A stretch of DNA of 64,000 nucleotides from Panulirus ornatus (GCF_036320965.1 NC_092286.1:27441189-27505188), one strand, 5' to 3'. Shown: positions 11,497 through 22,859, counted from the first letter of the stretch. The notes: generated by a model from the letters alone, not told the origin. Numbers and translations: made by a program.

Positions 11497-11605
11497 CGTG
11501 CTGTCAGTGGATTGAAGCAGGGCATGTGAAGCGTCTGGGGTAAACCATGGAAAGCTGTGTAGGTATGTATATTTGCGTGTGTGGACGTATGTATATACAT
11601 GTGTA
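10353..11605 (+). mobile_element. LINE-A copy, 5' truncated within RT, short 3' UTR
   Basis: Begins at the codons for [10 protein letters not shown] and runs through the subfamily-A TGA (11494-11496) into the short 3' UTR. That UTR lacks about 270-285 bp between GGAAAGCTG and TGTAGGTATG relative to the long form. The terminal core is missing: near 11605 it runs through TATACAGATATA into an opposite-strand LINE fragment. Confidence 0.9.
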
Positions 11606-11619
11606 TGTATATACAGATA

Positions 11620-12249
11620 TACAGATATCTAAAACACTTCGCTTCCTCCAGTTTTTCTCCATTCAAACTCACCTCCCAATTGACTTGACCCTCAACCCTA
11701 CTGTACCTAATAACCTTGCTCTTATTCACATTTACTCTTAACTTTCTTCTTTCACACACTTTACCAAACTCAGTCACCACCTTCTGCAGTTTCTCACATG
11801 AATCAGCCACCAACACTGTATCATCAGCGAACAGCAACTGACTCACTTCCCAAGCTCTCTCATCCCCAACAGACTTCATACTTGCCCCTCTTTCCAAAAC
11901 TCTTGCATTCACCTCCCTAACAACCCCATCCATAAACAAATTAAACAACCATGGAGACATCACACACCCCTGCCGCAAACCTACATTCACTGAGAACCAA
12001 TCACTTTCCTCTCTTCCTACACGTACACATGCCTTACATCCTCGATAAAAACTTTTCACTGCTTCTAACAACTTGCCTCCCACACCATATATTCTTAATA
12101 CCTTCCACAGAGCATCTCTATCAACTCTATCATATGCCTTCTCCAGATCCATAAATGCTACATACAAATCCATTTGCTTTTCTAAGTATTTCTCACATAC
12201 ATTCTTCAAAGCAAACACCTGATCCACACATCCTCTACCACTTCTGAAA

Positions 12250-12251
<2 letters not shown>
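11620..12251 (-). mobile_element. LINE-A internal fragment (RT core), both ends missing
   Basis: Minus strand covers GFRSGRGCVDQVF to EEAKCFRYL; neither the C-terminus nor a 3' UTR follows. It faces the previous copy tail to tail at 11605-11620 across ATACAGATATAC and begins directly against (TA)n at 12252. Motif C reads FADDTVLVAD. The frame is open within the fragment. Confidence 0.85.
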
Positions 12252-12326
<75 letters not shown>

Positions 12327-12330
12327 TTTA
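12252..12330. repeat. (TA)n plus T-run separating two LINE copies
   Basis: About 58 bp of TA then about 20 T. On the minus strand this is the A(n)(TA)n tail of the copy at 12310-13027, directly followed by the 5'-truncated body of the copy at 11620-12251. Confidence 0.9.
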
Positions 12331-13023
12331 TACTTTGTCGCTGTCTCCCGCGTTTGCGAGGTAGCGCAAGGAAACAGACGAAAGAAATGGCCCAACCCCC
12401 CCCCCATACACATGTACATACACACGTCCACACACGCAAATATACATACCTACACAGCCTTCCATGGTTTACCCCAGACGCTTCACATGCCTTGCTTCAA
12501 TCCACTGACAGCACGTCAACCCCTGTATACCACATGACTCCAATTCACTCTATTTCTTGCCCTCCTTTCACCCTCCTGCATGTTCAGGCCCCGATCACAC
12601 AAAATCCTTTTCACTCCATCTTTCCACCTCCAATTTGGTCTCCCTCTTCTCCTCGTTCCCTCCACCTCCGACACATATATCCTCTTGGTCAATCTCTCCT
12701 CACTCATTCTCTCCATGTGCCCAAACCATTTCAAAACACCCTCTTCTGCTCTCTCAACCACGCTCTTTTTATTTCCACACATCTCTCTTACCCTTACGTT
12801 ACTTACTCGATCAAACCACCTCACACCACACATTGTCCTCAAACATCTCATTTCCAGCACATCCATCCTCCTGCGCACATCTCTATCCATAGCCCACGCC
12901 TCGCAACCATACAACATTGTTGGAACCACTATTCCCTCAAACATACCCATTTTTGCTTTCCGAGATAATGTTCTCGACTTCCACACATTTTTCAAGGCTC
13001 CCAAAATTTTCGCCCCCTCCCCC

Positions 13024-13027
<4 letters not shown>
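12310..13027 (-). mobile_element. LINE-A copy, 5' truncated, short 3' UTR
   Basis: C-terminal RT (frame open 13025-12516, from MGEGAKILGALKN to the TGA after YRG), short 3' UTR and tail core GCGAGGTAGCG (plus orientation) with T-run. The 5' end lies directly on a (TA)n tract at 13028. Differs from its siblings by AMDRDVRRRM and NWSHVVYRG. Confidence 0.9.

Positions 13028-13060
<33 letters not shown>
13028..13060. repeat. (TA)n microsatellite
   Basis: Short TA tract between the truncated 5' end of a minus-strand LINE and the head of a plus-strand SINE-like element. Confidence 0.9.
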
Positions 13061-13062
<2 letters not shown>

Positions 13063-13306
13063 TATCCCTGGGGATAGGGGAGAAAGAATACTTCCCACGT
13101 ATTCCCTGCATGTCGTAGAAGGCGACTAAAAGGGGAGGGAACAGGTGGATGGAAATCCTCCCCTATCTTTTTTTTTTAATTTTCCAAAAGAAGGAACAAA
13201 GAAGGGGGCCAGGTGAGGATCTTTCCTCAAAGGCCCAGTCCTTTGTTCTTAATGCTATCTCGCTGATGTGGGAAATGGCAAATAGTATGAAAGGAAAAGG
13301 AAATAT
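13061..13306 (+). mobile_element. SINE-like element, full length
   Basis: Starts TATCCCTGGGGATAGGGGAG, continues TACTTCCCACGTATTCCC, the 'GTCGTAGAAGGCGACTAAAA' block, GGAAATCCTCCCCT, a T-run, TTTTCCAAAAGAAGGAAC, AAAGGCCCAGTCC, tail core TATCTCGCTGATGTGGGAAA, and ends AGTATGAAAGGAAAAGG. Total about 240 bp. It sits in the TA-rich part of a LINE-B 3' UTR. Confidence 0.88.
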
Positions 13307-14874
13307 ATATATATGTACATACAGACATATACATATATACACATGTACATTATTCATACTGTCTGCCCTTATTCATTCCTGTTGCCACAGACATACACAT
13401 ACATACACAGAAATATACATATATACACATGTCCATATTCATACATGCTGCCTTTATCCACTCCCACCGCCACCAAGCCACACATGAAATGGCATCCCCC
13501 TTCCCCCACGTATGCATGAGGTAGCGCTAGGAAAAGACAACAAAGGCCACATTCGTTCACACTCAGTCTCTAGCTGTCATGTGTAATGCACCGAAATCAC
13601 AGCTCCCTCTCCACATCCAGGCACCATAAAACTTTCCATGGTTTACCCCAGACACTTCATATGCCCTGGTTCAATCCACTGACAGTACATCGACCCCGGT
13701 ATACCACATCATTCCAGTTCACTCTATTTCTTGAATGCCTTTCATTCTCCTGTATGTTCAGGCCCCGATCGCTCAAAATCTTTTTCTCTCTAAAACTCTT
13801 GCATTTCCCTCCCTAACCACCCTATCCATAAACAAATTAAACAACTATGGGGATATCACAAACCCCTGCTGCTGACCAACATACACTGGGAACCAATCAC
13901 TTTCCTCTCTTCCTTCTCATACACATGCCTTATTTTTTTTTTTTTTTCATACTATTCGCCATTTCCCGCGATAGCGAGGTAGCGTTAAGAACAGAGGACT
14001 GGGCCTTTGAGGGAATACCCTCACCTGGCCCCCTTCTCTGTTCCTTCTTTTGGAAAATATATCCTGGGTAAAAACTTTTTTTAGCAACTTACCTCCCACA
14101 CCATATACTCTTAAGACCTTCCACAAAGTATCTCTATCAACTCTATCATATGCCTTCTCCAGATCCATAAATGCTTCATACAAATTCATCTGTTTTTCTA
14201 AGTATTTCTCAAACATGTTCTTCAAAACAAACACCTGTTCCACACATCTACCACTTCTGAAACCACACTGCTCTTCCCCAATCTGACGCTCTGTACATGC
14301 CTTTACCCTCTCAATCAGTACCCTTCCCTTAAATTTCCCAGGAATTCTTAAAAAACTCCTCCCTTTGCCTTTGTACAGTGGCACTATGCATGCATTCCAC
14401 TAATTCTCAGGCACTTCACCATGATCCATACATACACTGAATATCCTTATCAACCAATGAACAACACAGTCACCCCTTTTCTTGACAAATTCTTTTGCTT
14501 TACCATCTGAACCTGCTGCCTTGCCGGATTTCACCTTCTGCAAGCTTTCATTACCTCTTCTCTTTTAATCAAACCATCCTCTCTGACCCTCTCACTTCGC
14601 ACACCACCCCGACCAAAGCGCCCTACATCTGACACTGTCATCAAGCACATTAAACAAACCTTCAAAATACTCAATCCATCTCCTCATTTCATCACTACCT
14701 GTTATTACTTCCCCTCTTGCCCCCTTTACTGATATTCACATTTGTTTTCTTGTCTTACACACATTATTTACCTTCTTCCAAAACATCTTTTTCTTCTCCC
14801 TAAAGTTTATGATACTCTCTGACCCTAACTCTCATTTGCCCTCTTTTTCAACCCATGCACCCTTTTCTTGACTT
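13307..14874 (-). mobile_element. Diverged LINE-B copy with internal deletion and nested SINE-like element
   Basis: Long 3' UTR at 13307-13680, a C-terminal stub to 13793, then a deletion that joins directly to RT motif B codons at 13794. It continues through motif A and the RT N-terminus to the EN-RT linker at 14874. Many indels: the frame 14384-13947 is only partly open. A SINE-like element lies inside (13934-14057). At 14875 it meets an opposite-strand LINE. Confidence 0.8.
13934..14057 (-). mobile_element. SINE-like element nested in a LINE RT domain, 5' truncated
   Basis: Tail side: T-run, then CATACTATTCGCCATTTCCC, GCGAGGTAGCGTTAAGAAC. Head side is cut at TTTTGGAAAAT. LINE sequence resumes immediately (ATCCTGGGTAAAAAC versus ATCCTCGATAAAAAC elsewhere), so it inserted into an existing LINE copy. 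Confidence 0.85.
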
Positions 14875-14876
14875 GG

Positions 14877-15783
14877 TAAATTGTGTGAAAGAAGAAAGTT
14901 AAGAGTAAATGTGAATAAGAGCAAGGTTATTAGGTACAGTAGGGTTGAGGGTCAAGTCAATTGGGAGGTGAGTTTGAATGGAGAAAAACTGGAGGAAGTG
15001 AAGTGTTTTAGATATCTGGGAGTGGATCTGGCAGCGGATGGAACCATGGAAGCGGAAGTGGATCATAGGGTGGGGGAGGGGGCGAAAATTCTGGGAGCCT
15101 TGAAGAATGTGTGGAAGTCGAGAACATTATCTCGGAAAGCAAAAATGGGTATGTTTGAAGGAATAGTGGTTCCAACAATGTTGTATGGTTGCGAGGTGTG
15201 GGCTATGGATAGAGTTGTGCGCAGGAGGATGGATGTGCTGGAAATGAGATGTTTGAGGACAATGTGTGGTGTGAGGTGGTTTGATCGAGTAAGTAACGTA
15301 AGGGTGAGAGAGATGTGTGGAAATAAAAAGAGCGTGGTTGAGAGAGCAGAAGAGGGTGTTTTGAAATGGTTTGGGCACATGGAGAGAATGAGTGAGGAAA
15401 GATTGACCAAGAGGATATATGTGTCGGAGGTGGAGGGAACGAGGAGAAGAGGGAGACCAAATTGGAGGTGGAAAGATGGAGTGAAAAAGATTTTGTGTGA
15501 TCGGGGCCTGAACATGCAGGAGGGTGAAAGGAGGGCAAGGAATAGAGTGAATTGGAGCGATGTGGTATACCGGGGTTGACGTGCTGTCAGTGGATTGAAT
15601 CGAGGCATGTGAAACATCTGGGGTAAACCATGGAAAGCTGTGTAGGTATGTATATTTGCGTGTGTGGACGTATGTATATACATGTGTATGGGGGTGGGTT
15701 GGGCCATTTCTTTCGTCTGTTTCCTTGCGCTACCTCGCAAACGCGGGAGACCGACAAAGCAAAAAAAAAAAAAAAAAAAAAAT
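14877..15783 (+). mobile_element. LINE-A copy, 5' truncated, short 3' UTR and poly-A
   Basis: Open frame 14881-15579 (232 codons, CERRKLRVNVNKSK to YRG) holding RT motifs D/E and the C-terminus. Short 3' UTR, core CGCTACCTCGCAAACGCGGG, then AGACCGACAAAGC and about 22 A. Relative to other tails a CAG is missing in AGACAGCGACAAAG. Next comes a minus-strand LINE fragment. Confidence 0.9.
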
Positions 15784-16905
15784 CTCCCATTCATGTGCAC
15801 TCCTTCCCTGTAAGTATCATTCAAATGTCTCTTTTTCCTCTTTCACAAACAACTTCACTTCTTTATCCCACCACTCACTACCCTTCCTAATCTGCCAAAC
15901 TCCCACCTTTCTCATGCCACATGCATCTTTCGCACAAGCCATCACTGCTTCCCTAAAAACATCCCAATCCTTACCCACTCCTCTCATGTTATTTGCTCTC
16001 ACCTTTTGCCATTCTACACTCAATCTCTCCTGGAACTTCCTCACACAAGTCTTCTTTCTGAGTTCACTTACTCTGACCACTCTCTTCTCAACATTCTCTC
16101 TTCCTTTTTGAAAACCTCTACAAATCTTTACCTTTGCCTCCACAAGATAGTGATCAAACATCGCTCCTACTGCCCCTCTCAATACATTAACATCCAAAAG
16201 TCTCTCTTTTACATGCCTATCAATTAACACATAATCCAATAATGCTCTCTGACTATCTCTCCTACTTACATACATATACTTATGTATATCTCTCTTTTTA
16301 AACCAGGTATTCCCAATCACCAGTCTTTTTTCGGGACGCAAATCCATAAGCTCTTCACCATTTCCATTCGCAATACTGAATACACCATGTACACCAGTTA
16401 TACCCACATTGGCTACATTACTCACCTTTGCATTTAAATCACCTATCGCTAATACCTGGTCTCGTGAACCAAAGCTGCTGACACACTCACTCAGTTGCTC
16501 CCAAAACACTTTCCTCTCATGATCTTTCTTCTCATGACCGGATACATAAGCACCAACAATCACCCATCTCTCTCCATCCACATCAATCTAGAATTCATTT
16601 TCTTACACTATATCATACACTCCCACAACTTCTGCCTCAGGAGTGGTGCTACTCCTTCCTTAGTTCTTGCCCTCTCACCAACCCCTGACTTTACTCCCAA
16701 GACTTTTCCAAACCATTCTTCCCCTTTACTCTTGAGCCTTGTTTCACTCAGAGCCAAAACATCCAGGTATCTTTCCTCAAACATAGTACCTATCTTTTTT
16801 TACTTCTTATCTTGGTTACATCCACACACACTCAGACACACCCCAGTCTGAGCCTTTGAAGAGATGAGGACTCCCTGCTTGATTCCTTCTGTTTCCCTAT
16901 TTAGA
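15784..16905 (-). pseudogene. LINE endonuclease domain fragment (older subfamily)
   Basis: Open 16581-15817 (254 codons): WVIVGAYVSGHEKK, VLAIGDLNAKVSN (GDLN retained; the usual VMGDLN is LAIGDLN), LLDYVLIDRHVKERLLDV, MFDHYLVEAKV (SDH changed to FDH), and linker SELRKKTCVRKFQERLS. The N-terminal part 16582-16905 is out of frame after an indel near 16585. RT is absent: it ends at 15784 against the poly-A tail of a plus-strand copy. More diverged from A and B than they are from each other. Confidence 0.85.
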
Positions 16906-16909
16906 AAGA

Positions 16910-17075
16910 GAGTATACTACTCACATATTTTATGTGGGTCATAAAAGGTACTAAATGAAGCAGATGGGGGTTGTACACCTACTCTTCATTTTATAGATTT
17001 CTAAATGATTAGAATAGAAAACAGAGGAGTGCTATTCTCTTAGATGGCTCAGGCTAGGGTGTTGAGTGTTTTGGG
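16910..17075 (+). mobile_element. Old SINE-like element, strongly diverged
   Basis: GGGTCATAAAAGGTACTAAATG aligns with the GTCGTAGAAGGCGACTAAAA block, preceded by ACTCACATATTTTATGTG and followed by GATGGGGGTTG. A cleaner version lies at 24895-25060. Head to head with the LINE EN fragment at its left. Confidence 0.5.
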
Positions 17076-17216
17076 ACAAAAGCAATATGTTCTGACAATA
17101 AAGACAAAAATGTCATACAAGGTCATTTTAAGTCCTCAAACAACTTATTTATGAAATATTTGTAAGTACTGAAGAAAGAAAACCTCTATTTTCTGGTTAT
17201 GGGTGTCCCTCAAGCC

Positions 17217-17456
17217 TTAAGAATCTTTGAGATTCCCAAGGGTCAGAAACTTCTGAACTCCACTGACCTTTGGTAAGGTAAATGCTTCTACTACCTCACT
17301 TCCCACATTTTCAATGATAGTAGCCCACGGCTTGGCCTGGATCTGCCCATCAACCAACCACCTACCTCCATAATTGGCGACATCGCGTCTCTGGTCTGTA
17401 CCGTTACAACCTGCCTCATAAATATCAGAATACGGTTTGAAAAGAGAGATATACAT
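17217..17456 (-). pseudogene. Copy of the unidentified ORF at 35484-35687, damaged
   Basis: Shares RWLVDGQIQAKPWATIIENV and KFLTLGNLKDS with the frame at 35484-35687. Upstream residues differ because of indels. See that entry. Confidence 0.5.
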
Positions 17457-19860
17457 AAGTATACGTATGTAAGTAGGAAAGATGGCCAGACAGCGTTATT
17501 GGATTATGTGTTAATTGATAGGTGCGCAAAAGAGAGACTTCTGGATGTTAATGTGCTGAGAGGTGCAACTGAAGGATATCTGATCATTATCTAGTGGAGG
17601 CGAAGGTGAAGATTTGTAGAGGTTTTCAGAAAAGAAGAGAGAATGTTGGGGTGAAGAGAGTGGTGAGAGTAAGTGAGCTTGGGAAGGAGACTTGTGTGAG
17701 GAAGTGCCAGGAGAGAATGAGTACAGAATGGAAAAAGGTGAAAACAAAGGAGATAAGGAAGTGGGGGAGGAATGGGATGCATTTCGGGAAGCAGTGATGG
17801 CTTACACAAAAGATGCTTGTGGCATGAGAAGCGTGGGAGGTGGGCAGATTAGAAAGGGTAGTGAGTGGTGGGATGAAGAAGTAAGATAGTGAAAGAGAAC
17901 AGAGAGGCATTTTTGGACAATTTTTGCAGGGAAAAAATGCAATTGAGTGGGAGATGTATAAAAGAAAGAGGCAGGAGGTCAAGAGAAAGGTGCAAGAGGT
18001 GAAAAAGAGGCAAATGAGAGTTGGGGTGTGAGGAAGGGGGGTGGTATCATTAAATTCTAGGGAGAATAAAAAGATGTTTTAGAAGGAGGTAAATAAAGTG
18101 CGTAAGACAAGGGAATCACTGGGAAACTTCAGTGAAGGGGGCTAATGGGGAGGTGATAACAAGTAGTGGTGATGTGAGAAGGAGATGGAGTGAGTATTTT
18201 GAAGGTTTGTTGAATGTGTCTGATGATATGGTGGCAGATATAGGATGTTTTGGTCAAGGTGGTGTGCAAAGTGAGAGGGTTAGGGAGAATGATTTGGTAA
18301 ACATAGAAGAGGTAGTAAAGTTTTGTGGAAGATGAAAGTCAGCAAGGCAGCGGGTTTGGATGGTATTGCAGTGGAATTTATTAAAAAAGGGAGTGACTGT
18401 ATTATTGACTGGTTGGTAAGGTTATTTAATGTATGTATGATTCATGGTGAGGTGCCTGAGGATTGGCGGAATGCTTGCATAGTGCCATTGTACAAAGGCA
18501 AAGGGGATAAAAAAGAGTGCTCAAATTACAGAGGTATAAGTTTGTTGAGTATTCCTGGTAAATTATATGGGAGGGTATTGATTGAGAGGGTGAAGGCATG
18601 TACAGAGCATCAGATTGGGGAAGAGCAGTGTGGTTTCAGAAGTGGTAGAGGACGTGTGGACCAGGTGTTTGCTTTGAAGAATGTATGTGAGAAATACTTA
18701 GAAAAGCAAATGGATTTGTATGTAGCATTTATGGATCTGGAGAAGGCATATGATAGAGTTGATAGAGATGCTCTGTGGAAGGTATAAGAATATATGGTGT
18801 GGTGAGGCAAGGTGTTAGAAGCAGTGAAAAGTTTTTATCGAGGATGTAAGGCATGTGTACGTGTAGGAAGAGAGGAAAGTGATTGGTTCTCAGTGAATGT
18901 AGGCTTGCAGCAGGGTGTGTGATGTCTCCACAGTTGTTTAATTTGTTTATGGATGGGGTTGTTAGGGAGGTAAATGCAAGAGTTTTGGAAAGAGGGGCAG
19001 GTATGCAGTCTTGTTGTGGATGAGAGAGCTTGGGAAGTGAGTCAGTTGTTGTTCGCTGATGATACAGCGCTGGTGCTGATTCATGTGAGAAACTGCAGAA
19101 GCTGGTGACTGAGTTTGGTAAAGTGTGTGAAAGAAGAAAGTTAAGAGTAAATGTGAATAAGAGCAAGGTAATAATATTAGGTACAGTAGGGTTGAGGGTC
19201 AAGTCAGTTGGGAGGTAAGTTTGAATGGAGAAAAACTGGAGGAAGTAAAGTGTTTTAGATATATGGGAGTGGATCTGGCAGCGGATGGAACCATGGAAGT
19301 GGAAGTGAATCATAGGGTGGGGGAGGGGGCGAAAATTCTGGGAGCCTTGAGAATGTTTGGAAGTCAAGAACATTATCTCGGAAAGCAAAAATGGGTATGT
19401 TTGAAGGAATAGTGGTTCCAACAATGTTTTATGGCTGCCGAGGTGTGGGTTGGATAGAGTTGTGCGCAGGAGGGTGAATGTGTTGGAAATGAGATGTTTG
19501 AGGACAATATGTGGTGTGAGGTGGTTTGATCGAGCAAGTAATGTAAGGGTAAGAGAGATGTGTGGAAATAAAAAGAGCATGGTTGAGAGAGCAGAAGAGG
19601 GGTTTTTGAAATGGTTTGGGCACATGGAGAGAATGAGTGAGGAAAGATTGACCAAGAGGATATATGTGTCAGAGGTGGGGTAACGAGGAGAAGTGGAGAC
19701 CAAATTGGAGGTGGAAAAGATGGAGTGAAAAAGATTTTGAGTGATCGGGGCCTGAACATGCAGGAGGGTGAAAGGAGGGCAAGGAATAGAGTGCATTGGA
19801 ACGATGTGGTATAAGGGGGTTGAAGTGCTGTCAGTGGATTGAATCAGGGCATGTAAAGCG
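17440..19860 (+). pseudogene. LINE EN-RT pseudogene with many indels (segment B)
   Basis: Plus-strand order is intact: EN C-terminus (DYVLIDRCAKERLLDV), linker, RT N-terminus (AAGLDGIAVEF), GFRSGRGRVDQVF, motif A, motif B region, FADDTALV, C-terminus and the start of a short 3' UTR. The frame changes at least ten times; the longest open runs are 154 codons (18323-18787) and about 77. Diagnostic sites come from several array copies, for example GGGAGTGACTG (like 41955), ATGATTCATGG (like 36707), and AGGGGTTTTTG (like 43164). Confidence 0.85.
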
Positions 19861-19979
19861 TCTGGGGTAAACCATGGAAAGCTGTGTAGGTTTTGTATTT
19901 TTGGGCTTTGTGTGGGGACATATGAAATATAATGTGTATGGGGGGGGTTTGGGCCATTTTTTTTCGTCTGTTTCCTTGC

Positions 19980-20130
19980 GCTACCTTTAAAGGGGGGAAA
20001 TGGGGAAAATAGGGGTTTAAAAGGGGTAAAAGGGGGGAAAGGGGGGGGGAGAATTCCCCCCTTGTTTTTTTTTTTTTTAATTTTCCCCTTTTAAAAAACC
20101 CTTTCTTAATCCCCCCAAAAATCAAAAATT
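19980..20130 (+). mobile_element. Corrupted counterpart of the SINE-like element at 43558
   Basis: At the position matching 43558-43700 this stretch keeps only the outline: GGGGAAAATAGGGG, GGGGGAAAGG, AATTCCCC, a T-run and AATTTTCCCC. Homopolymers are lengthened and other bases lost. Confidence 0.5.
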
Positions 20131-20809
20131 TAAAAAAAAAAAAATAGATAAACCCCCAGTTAGGAAAGTTTTTTCAAAAAAGAGGGGGAAGGGGTGGGAC
20201 TAACAAATATTTAAACAAAGAAAAATGCCCAAGGGACTCCAGTGTTCCATGCTTCCAAAACCCCTTTTGTTTTTTCGTGGGTCGATTTGTACGGAAAAAC
20301 ATTGACAGCACATGAACTCAGAGAAGGGAAAAGGGTTTAAAAGGATAAAGCAATTTAAATGCAAAGGGGGATCAAATTTGCTAAGGGAGAGGAAGTTACA
20401 AAAGCATCAAATATCCCCCCCACTTTTTCAATGGTCCCGTGCTTAAAACAGAGGTATTTTGAAAAGACACAGAGAAATTTTATTGGGGACTTTTCTTGGA
20501 ACTTTTTAATTTTGAAGTTCAATGGTTTTTTTTGGGAAAGTTGCATCCTTGTTTGGTTTCTATTAGTCTCAAAACAGCAGCTTTAATAATAATGAGCAGT
20601 ACAGGCACCGCTGATTTTCTTGCACTCTTGGTTCCAAAGCCTTGCTGGATTAACCATTTTGTTGGACCAACTGTGGTCACATAATAATAATTCATCAACA
20701 CACCTCTAACCCACTAATTATGCATCTCCCATGTGTCTAAAGTATACTATGGACTGCTAGAAATTCAAACAAATATTAAATGTAAATTAAATAAATAAAT
20801 GAAATACAG

Positions 20810-21345
20810 GAACTTATACACCTGCTCAGGACTGAGGTGCTCATCAGCTCGAGTTTCACAAATTTGTCCACATACTCAGCACCTCCCTCGTGATTTGCAG
20901 ACCACTATTCTCTGCACACTTATTCATGGCAAATTCCTGATGCTTCTTGAATCTTTGAAGCCATCCTTCACTACAGTCATGCTCATGTTGTAATTCAAGT
21001 TCTTTATGGAACAACTTAGCCTGGTCCATTATCATGCTACCTGACAAATCCACTCCATCACTCTGATACTGTTGAAACCAATCCATCATCACTCTATTGT
21101 GCTCAGTACTCTTACCATCTTTCACAGTTTTTCTAATCGTCATTTGCTTCTTGGAATCGTTGTCTGCATAGAATTTCAATATTTTCTCTCTTTGCTTCTT
21201 ATATCATAAACAGTTGATGAACCAATACTGCAGATGTCACACAGCAGACGCACCAAAAACCCCACGGTACATTTTTTTCAACAGTCCTACTTTATCTTGG
21301 ATCAATAAGGACTGGTGTTTACGTTGACACCACAAATGACACTCT
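20810..21345 (-). pseudogene. Tigger/pogo-like transposase N-terminal fragment (segment B copy)
   Basis: Second copy of the fragment at 44446-44972. The open part (21179-20856) carries KFYADNDSKKQMTIRKTV, TEHNRVMMDWFQQYQSDGVD and HDCSEGWLQRFKKH. It is frameshifted before the HTH region and after the RFKK block. Confidence 0.75.
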
Positions 21346-21699
21346 CATATGTCTTAGAAGCTATAGCTAGGGTTAGATTTAAAGAATAAATAAGCTAAGA
21401 ATCTCACAGAATTGCGGTATCACCACCAACAAGTGCAGTGTAAAGAATGTAAATAAGCACACTCTACATGCAGTGCCATCTGTGGCCACCCAGTAAACTA
21501 GGCTGGTAGCTGTGGTAATTTCAGGTTCCCTTACTAAAGGAGGTGCTGAACCATCAGTTGCTGGAAATTCGGTGGTGTACCTGTACTATGGTGTACGCAG
21601 ATCACAGATTCAGTATGTGATTATCTTAGAAATGAAAAAAATACTTGTGTAACTCTTGAGGTTTTGATACTGAAATACAAATTGTGTACTTATCCACTG

Positions 21700-22640
21700 T
21701 TTCCCCATTTAGCAAGGTAGTGCTGGGAACAGATGAAGAATGACATAAACTACTCATATTTACTCATCAGTTTGTCATGTATAATACACTGAAACCAAAG
21801 CCAAGCACCACAAACCTTTCCATGGTTTCCCCTGACCACTTCATATGCCCTGATTCAGCTCTGATAGCACACCACCCCTGTATATCACAGTGCTCTAGTT
21901 CACTCTATCCCTTGCACACCTTTCACCCTGCTGATCTTTAAAGCCCATTTCACTCAATCTTTCCACCTCCATTCCAGTCTTCCCCCTTCTTGCTTCCTCC
22001 ACCTCTAACACACTCACACATTCAGCTTTTATCACTACCTGTAATTCCTGCAGGCACAGTACCTATGAGGTGAAAGCATTCCTTTTTGCAAAGGAATTGC
22101 GATAATCTTCCTCATTGTCCTTTGATAGGCCTTAATGGTCTTTAGCTAAGGGCATCTCTAACAACTTCTGTCACTCTACCTCTCCTTCACTTTTCTGTTC
22201 TGATAGTACTATAGCTGTCCTCTCCCATAGACAAAACAATTCTCTTTTGTTTCTGTTTCTCCACCTTGGATGACTAACATTCCTTAACTCCATGATACTC
22301 CTCTTACTAATCCTATGCCTTTTCTTGTAATCTCTTTTCAGACTGTCGGAAAAAGTGCTTTTTTCTCTAGACACAAACAGGGTCATGGTCCTGATGGCAT
22401 AAATCCCCGTGTAGTGAAAGGGTGCGCCTCTGAACTTGTACCTGTGCTTCTCATCTGTTTCTGTTTAAAAACCAAAACTTTTCCTTCTCCTTGAGAGTAT
22501 TCACTGATGCATCCCATCCCTAACAAGGGTGACTATTCTGACTCTTCTAAAACTATCATTCCTATTGCTTTGACATCTGACTTTTCCAAAATCTTTGATC
22601 CCTCCTTAACTCCCATAGCCTTAGACACCTGAAAATCACA
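21700..22640. mobile_element. Old LINE fragments (segment B counterparts of 45330-46260)
   Basis: 21700-22030 matches the minus-strand diverged RTE C-terminus at 45330-45665. 22031-22640 matches the plus-strand CR1/Jockey-like fragment at 45665-46260. Extra indels relative to those copies. Confidence 0.7.
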
Positions 22641-22649
22641 GTCTCCTCT

Positions 22650-22850
22650 ATCATCAGCAATCCATCTCCTCACTCCATCACTACCTGTTTTTGCTTCCCC
22701 CCTTGGTCCTTCACCAATGTTCCCTTTTGTTCTCTTGTCTGTTGCACATTATTTACCTCCTTCCAAAAATCTCTTTATTCTCCCTAGAGTTTAATGATAC
22801 TCTCTCACCCCAACTCTCATTTGCCCTCTTTTTCAACCCATCACCCTTTC
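22650..22850 (-). mobile_element. RTE-type LINE linker fragment at the B/A' junction
   Basis: Encodes the EN-RT linker (revcomp). Up to about 22800 it is like 46380-46440; from about 22805 it is like 14835-14875. The switch from segment B to segment A' therefore happens inside this shared LINE sequence. Confidence 0.7.
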
Positions 22851-22859
22851 TTGACTTGG

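Larger units (their letters stand above)
14770..17080. repeat. Duplicated segment A (matches 22750-25068)
   Basis: Carries a plus-strand LINE-A 3' part (14877-15783), a minus-strand LINE EN part (15784-16905) and an old SINE-like fragment (16910-17075). It is almost identical to 22860-25068: I see only two substitutions up to 16850, then about six single-base losses or gains in the last 230 bp. The right edge is at GGGACAAAA, joined to an unrelated segment. Confidence 0.88.
17081..22850. repeat. Segment B: noisy mosaic copy of 35349-46460
   Basis: Left end (17081 onward) matches 35349 onward; right end (20000-22850) matches 43650-46475. The middle (17440-19860) is one LINE body that alternates between the markers of the three LINE bodies at 35.7-43.4 kb. 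It is full of single-base indels, with G-, A- and T-run expansions densest at 19900-20560. It lies between two near-identical copies of segment A. Confidence 0.85.

Noticed and set aside
10980..12431. 483-codon minus-strand frame
   Set aside because: A chance fusion: 3' UTR and (TA)n, a real LINE RT fragment (12251-11620), then antisense of another LINE copy.
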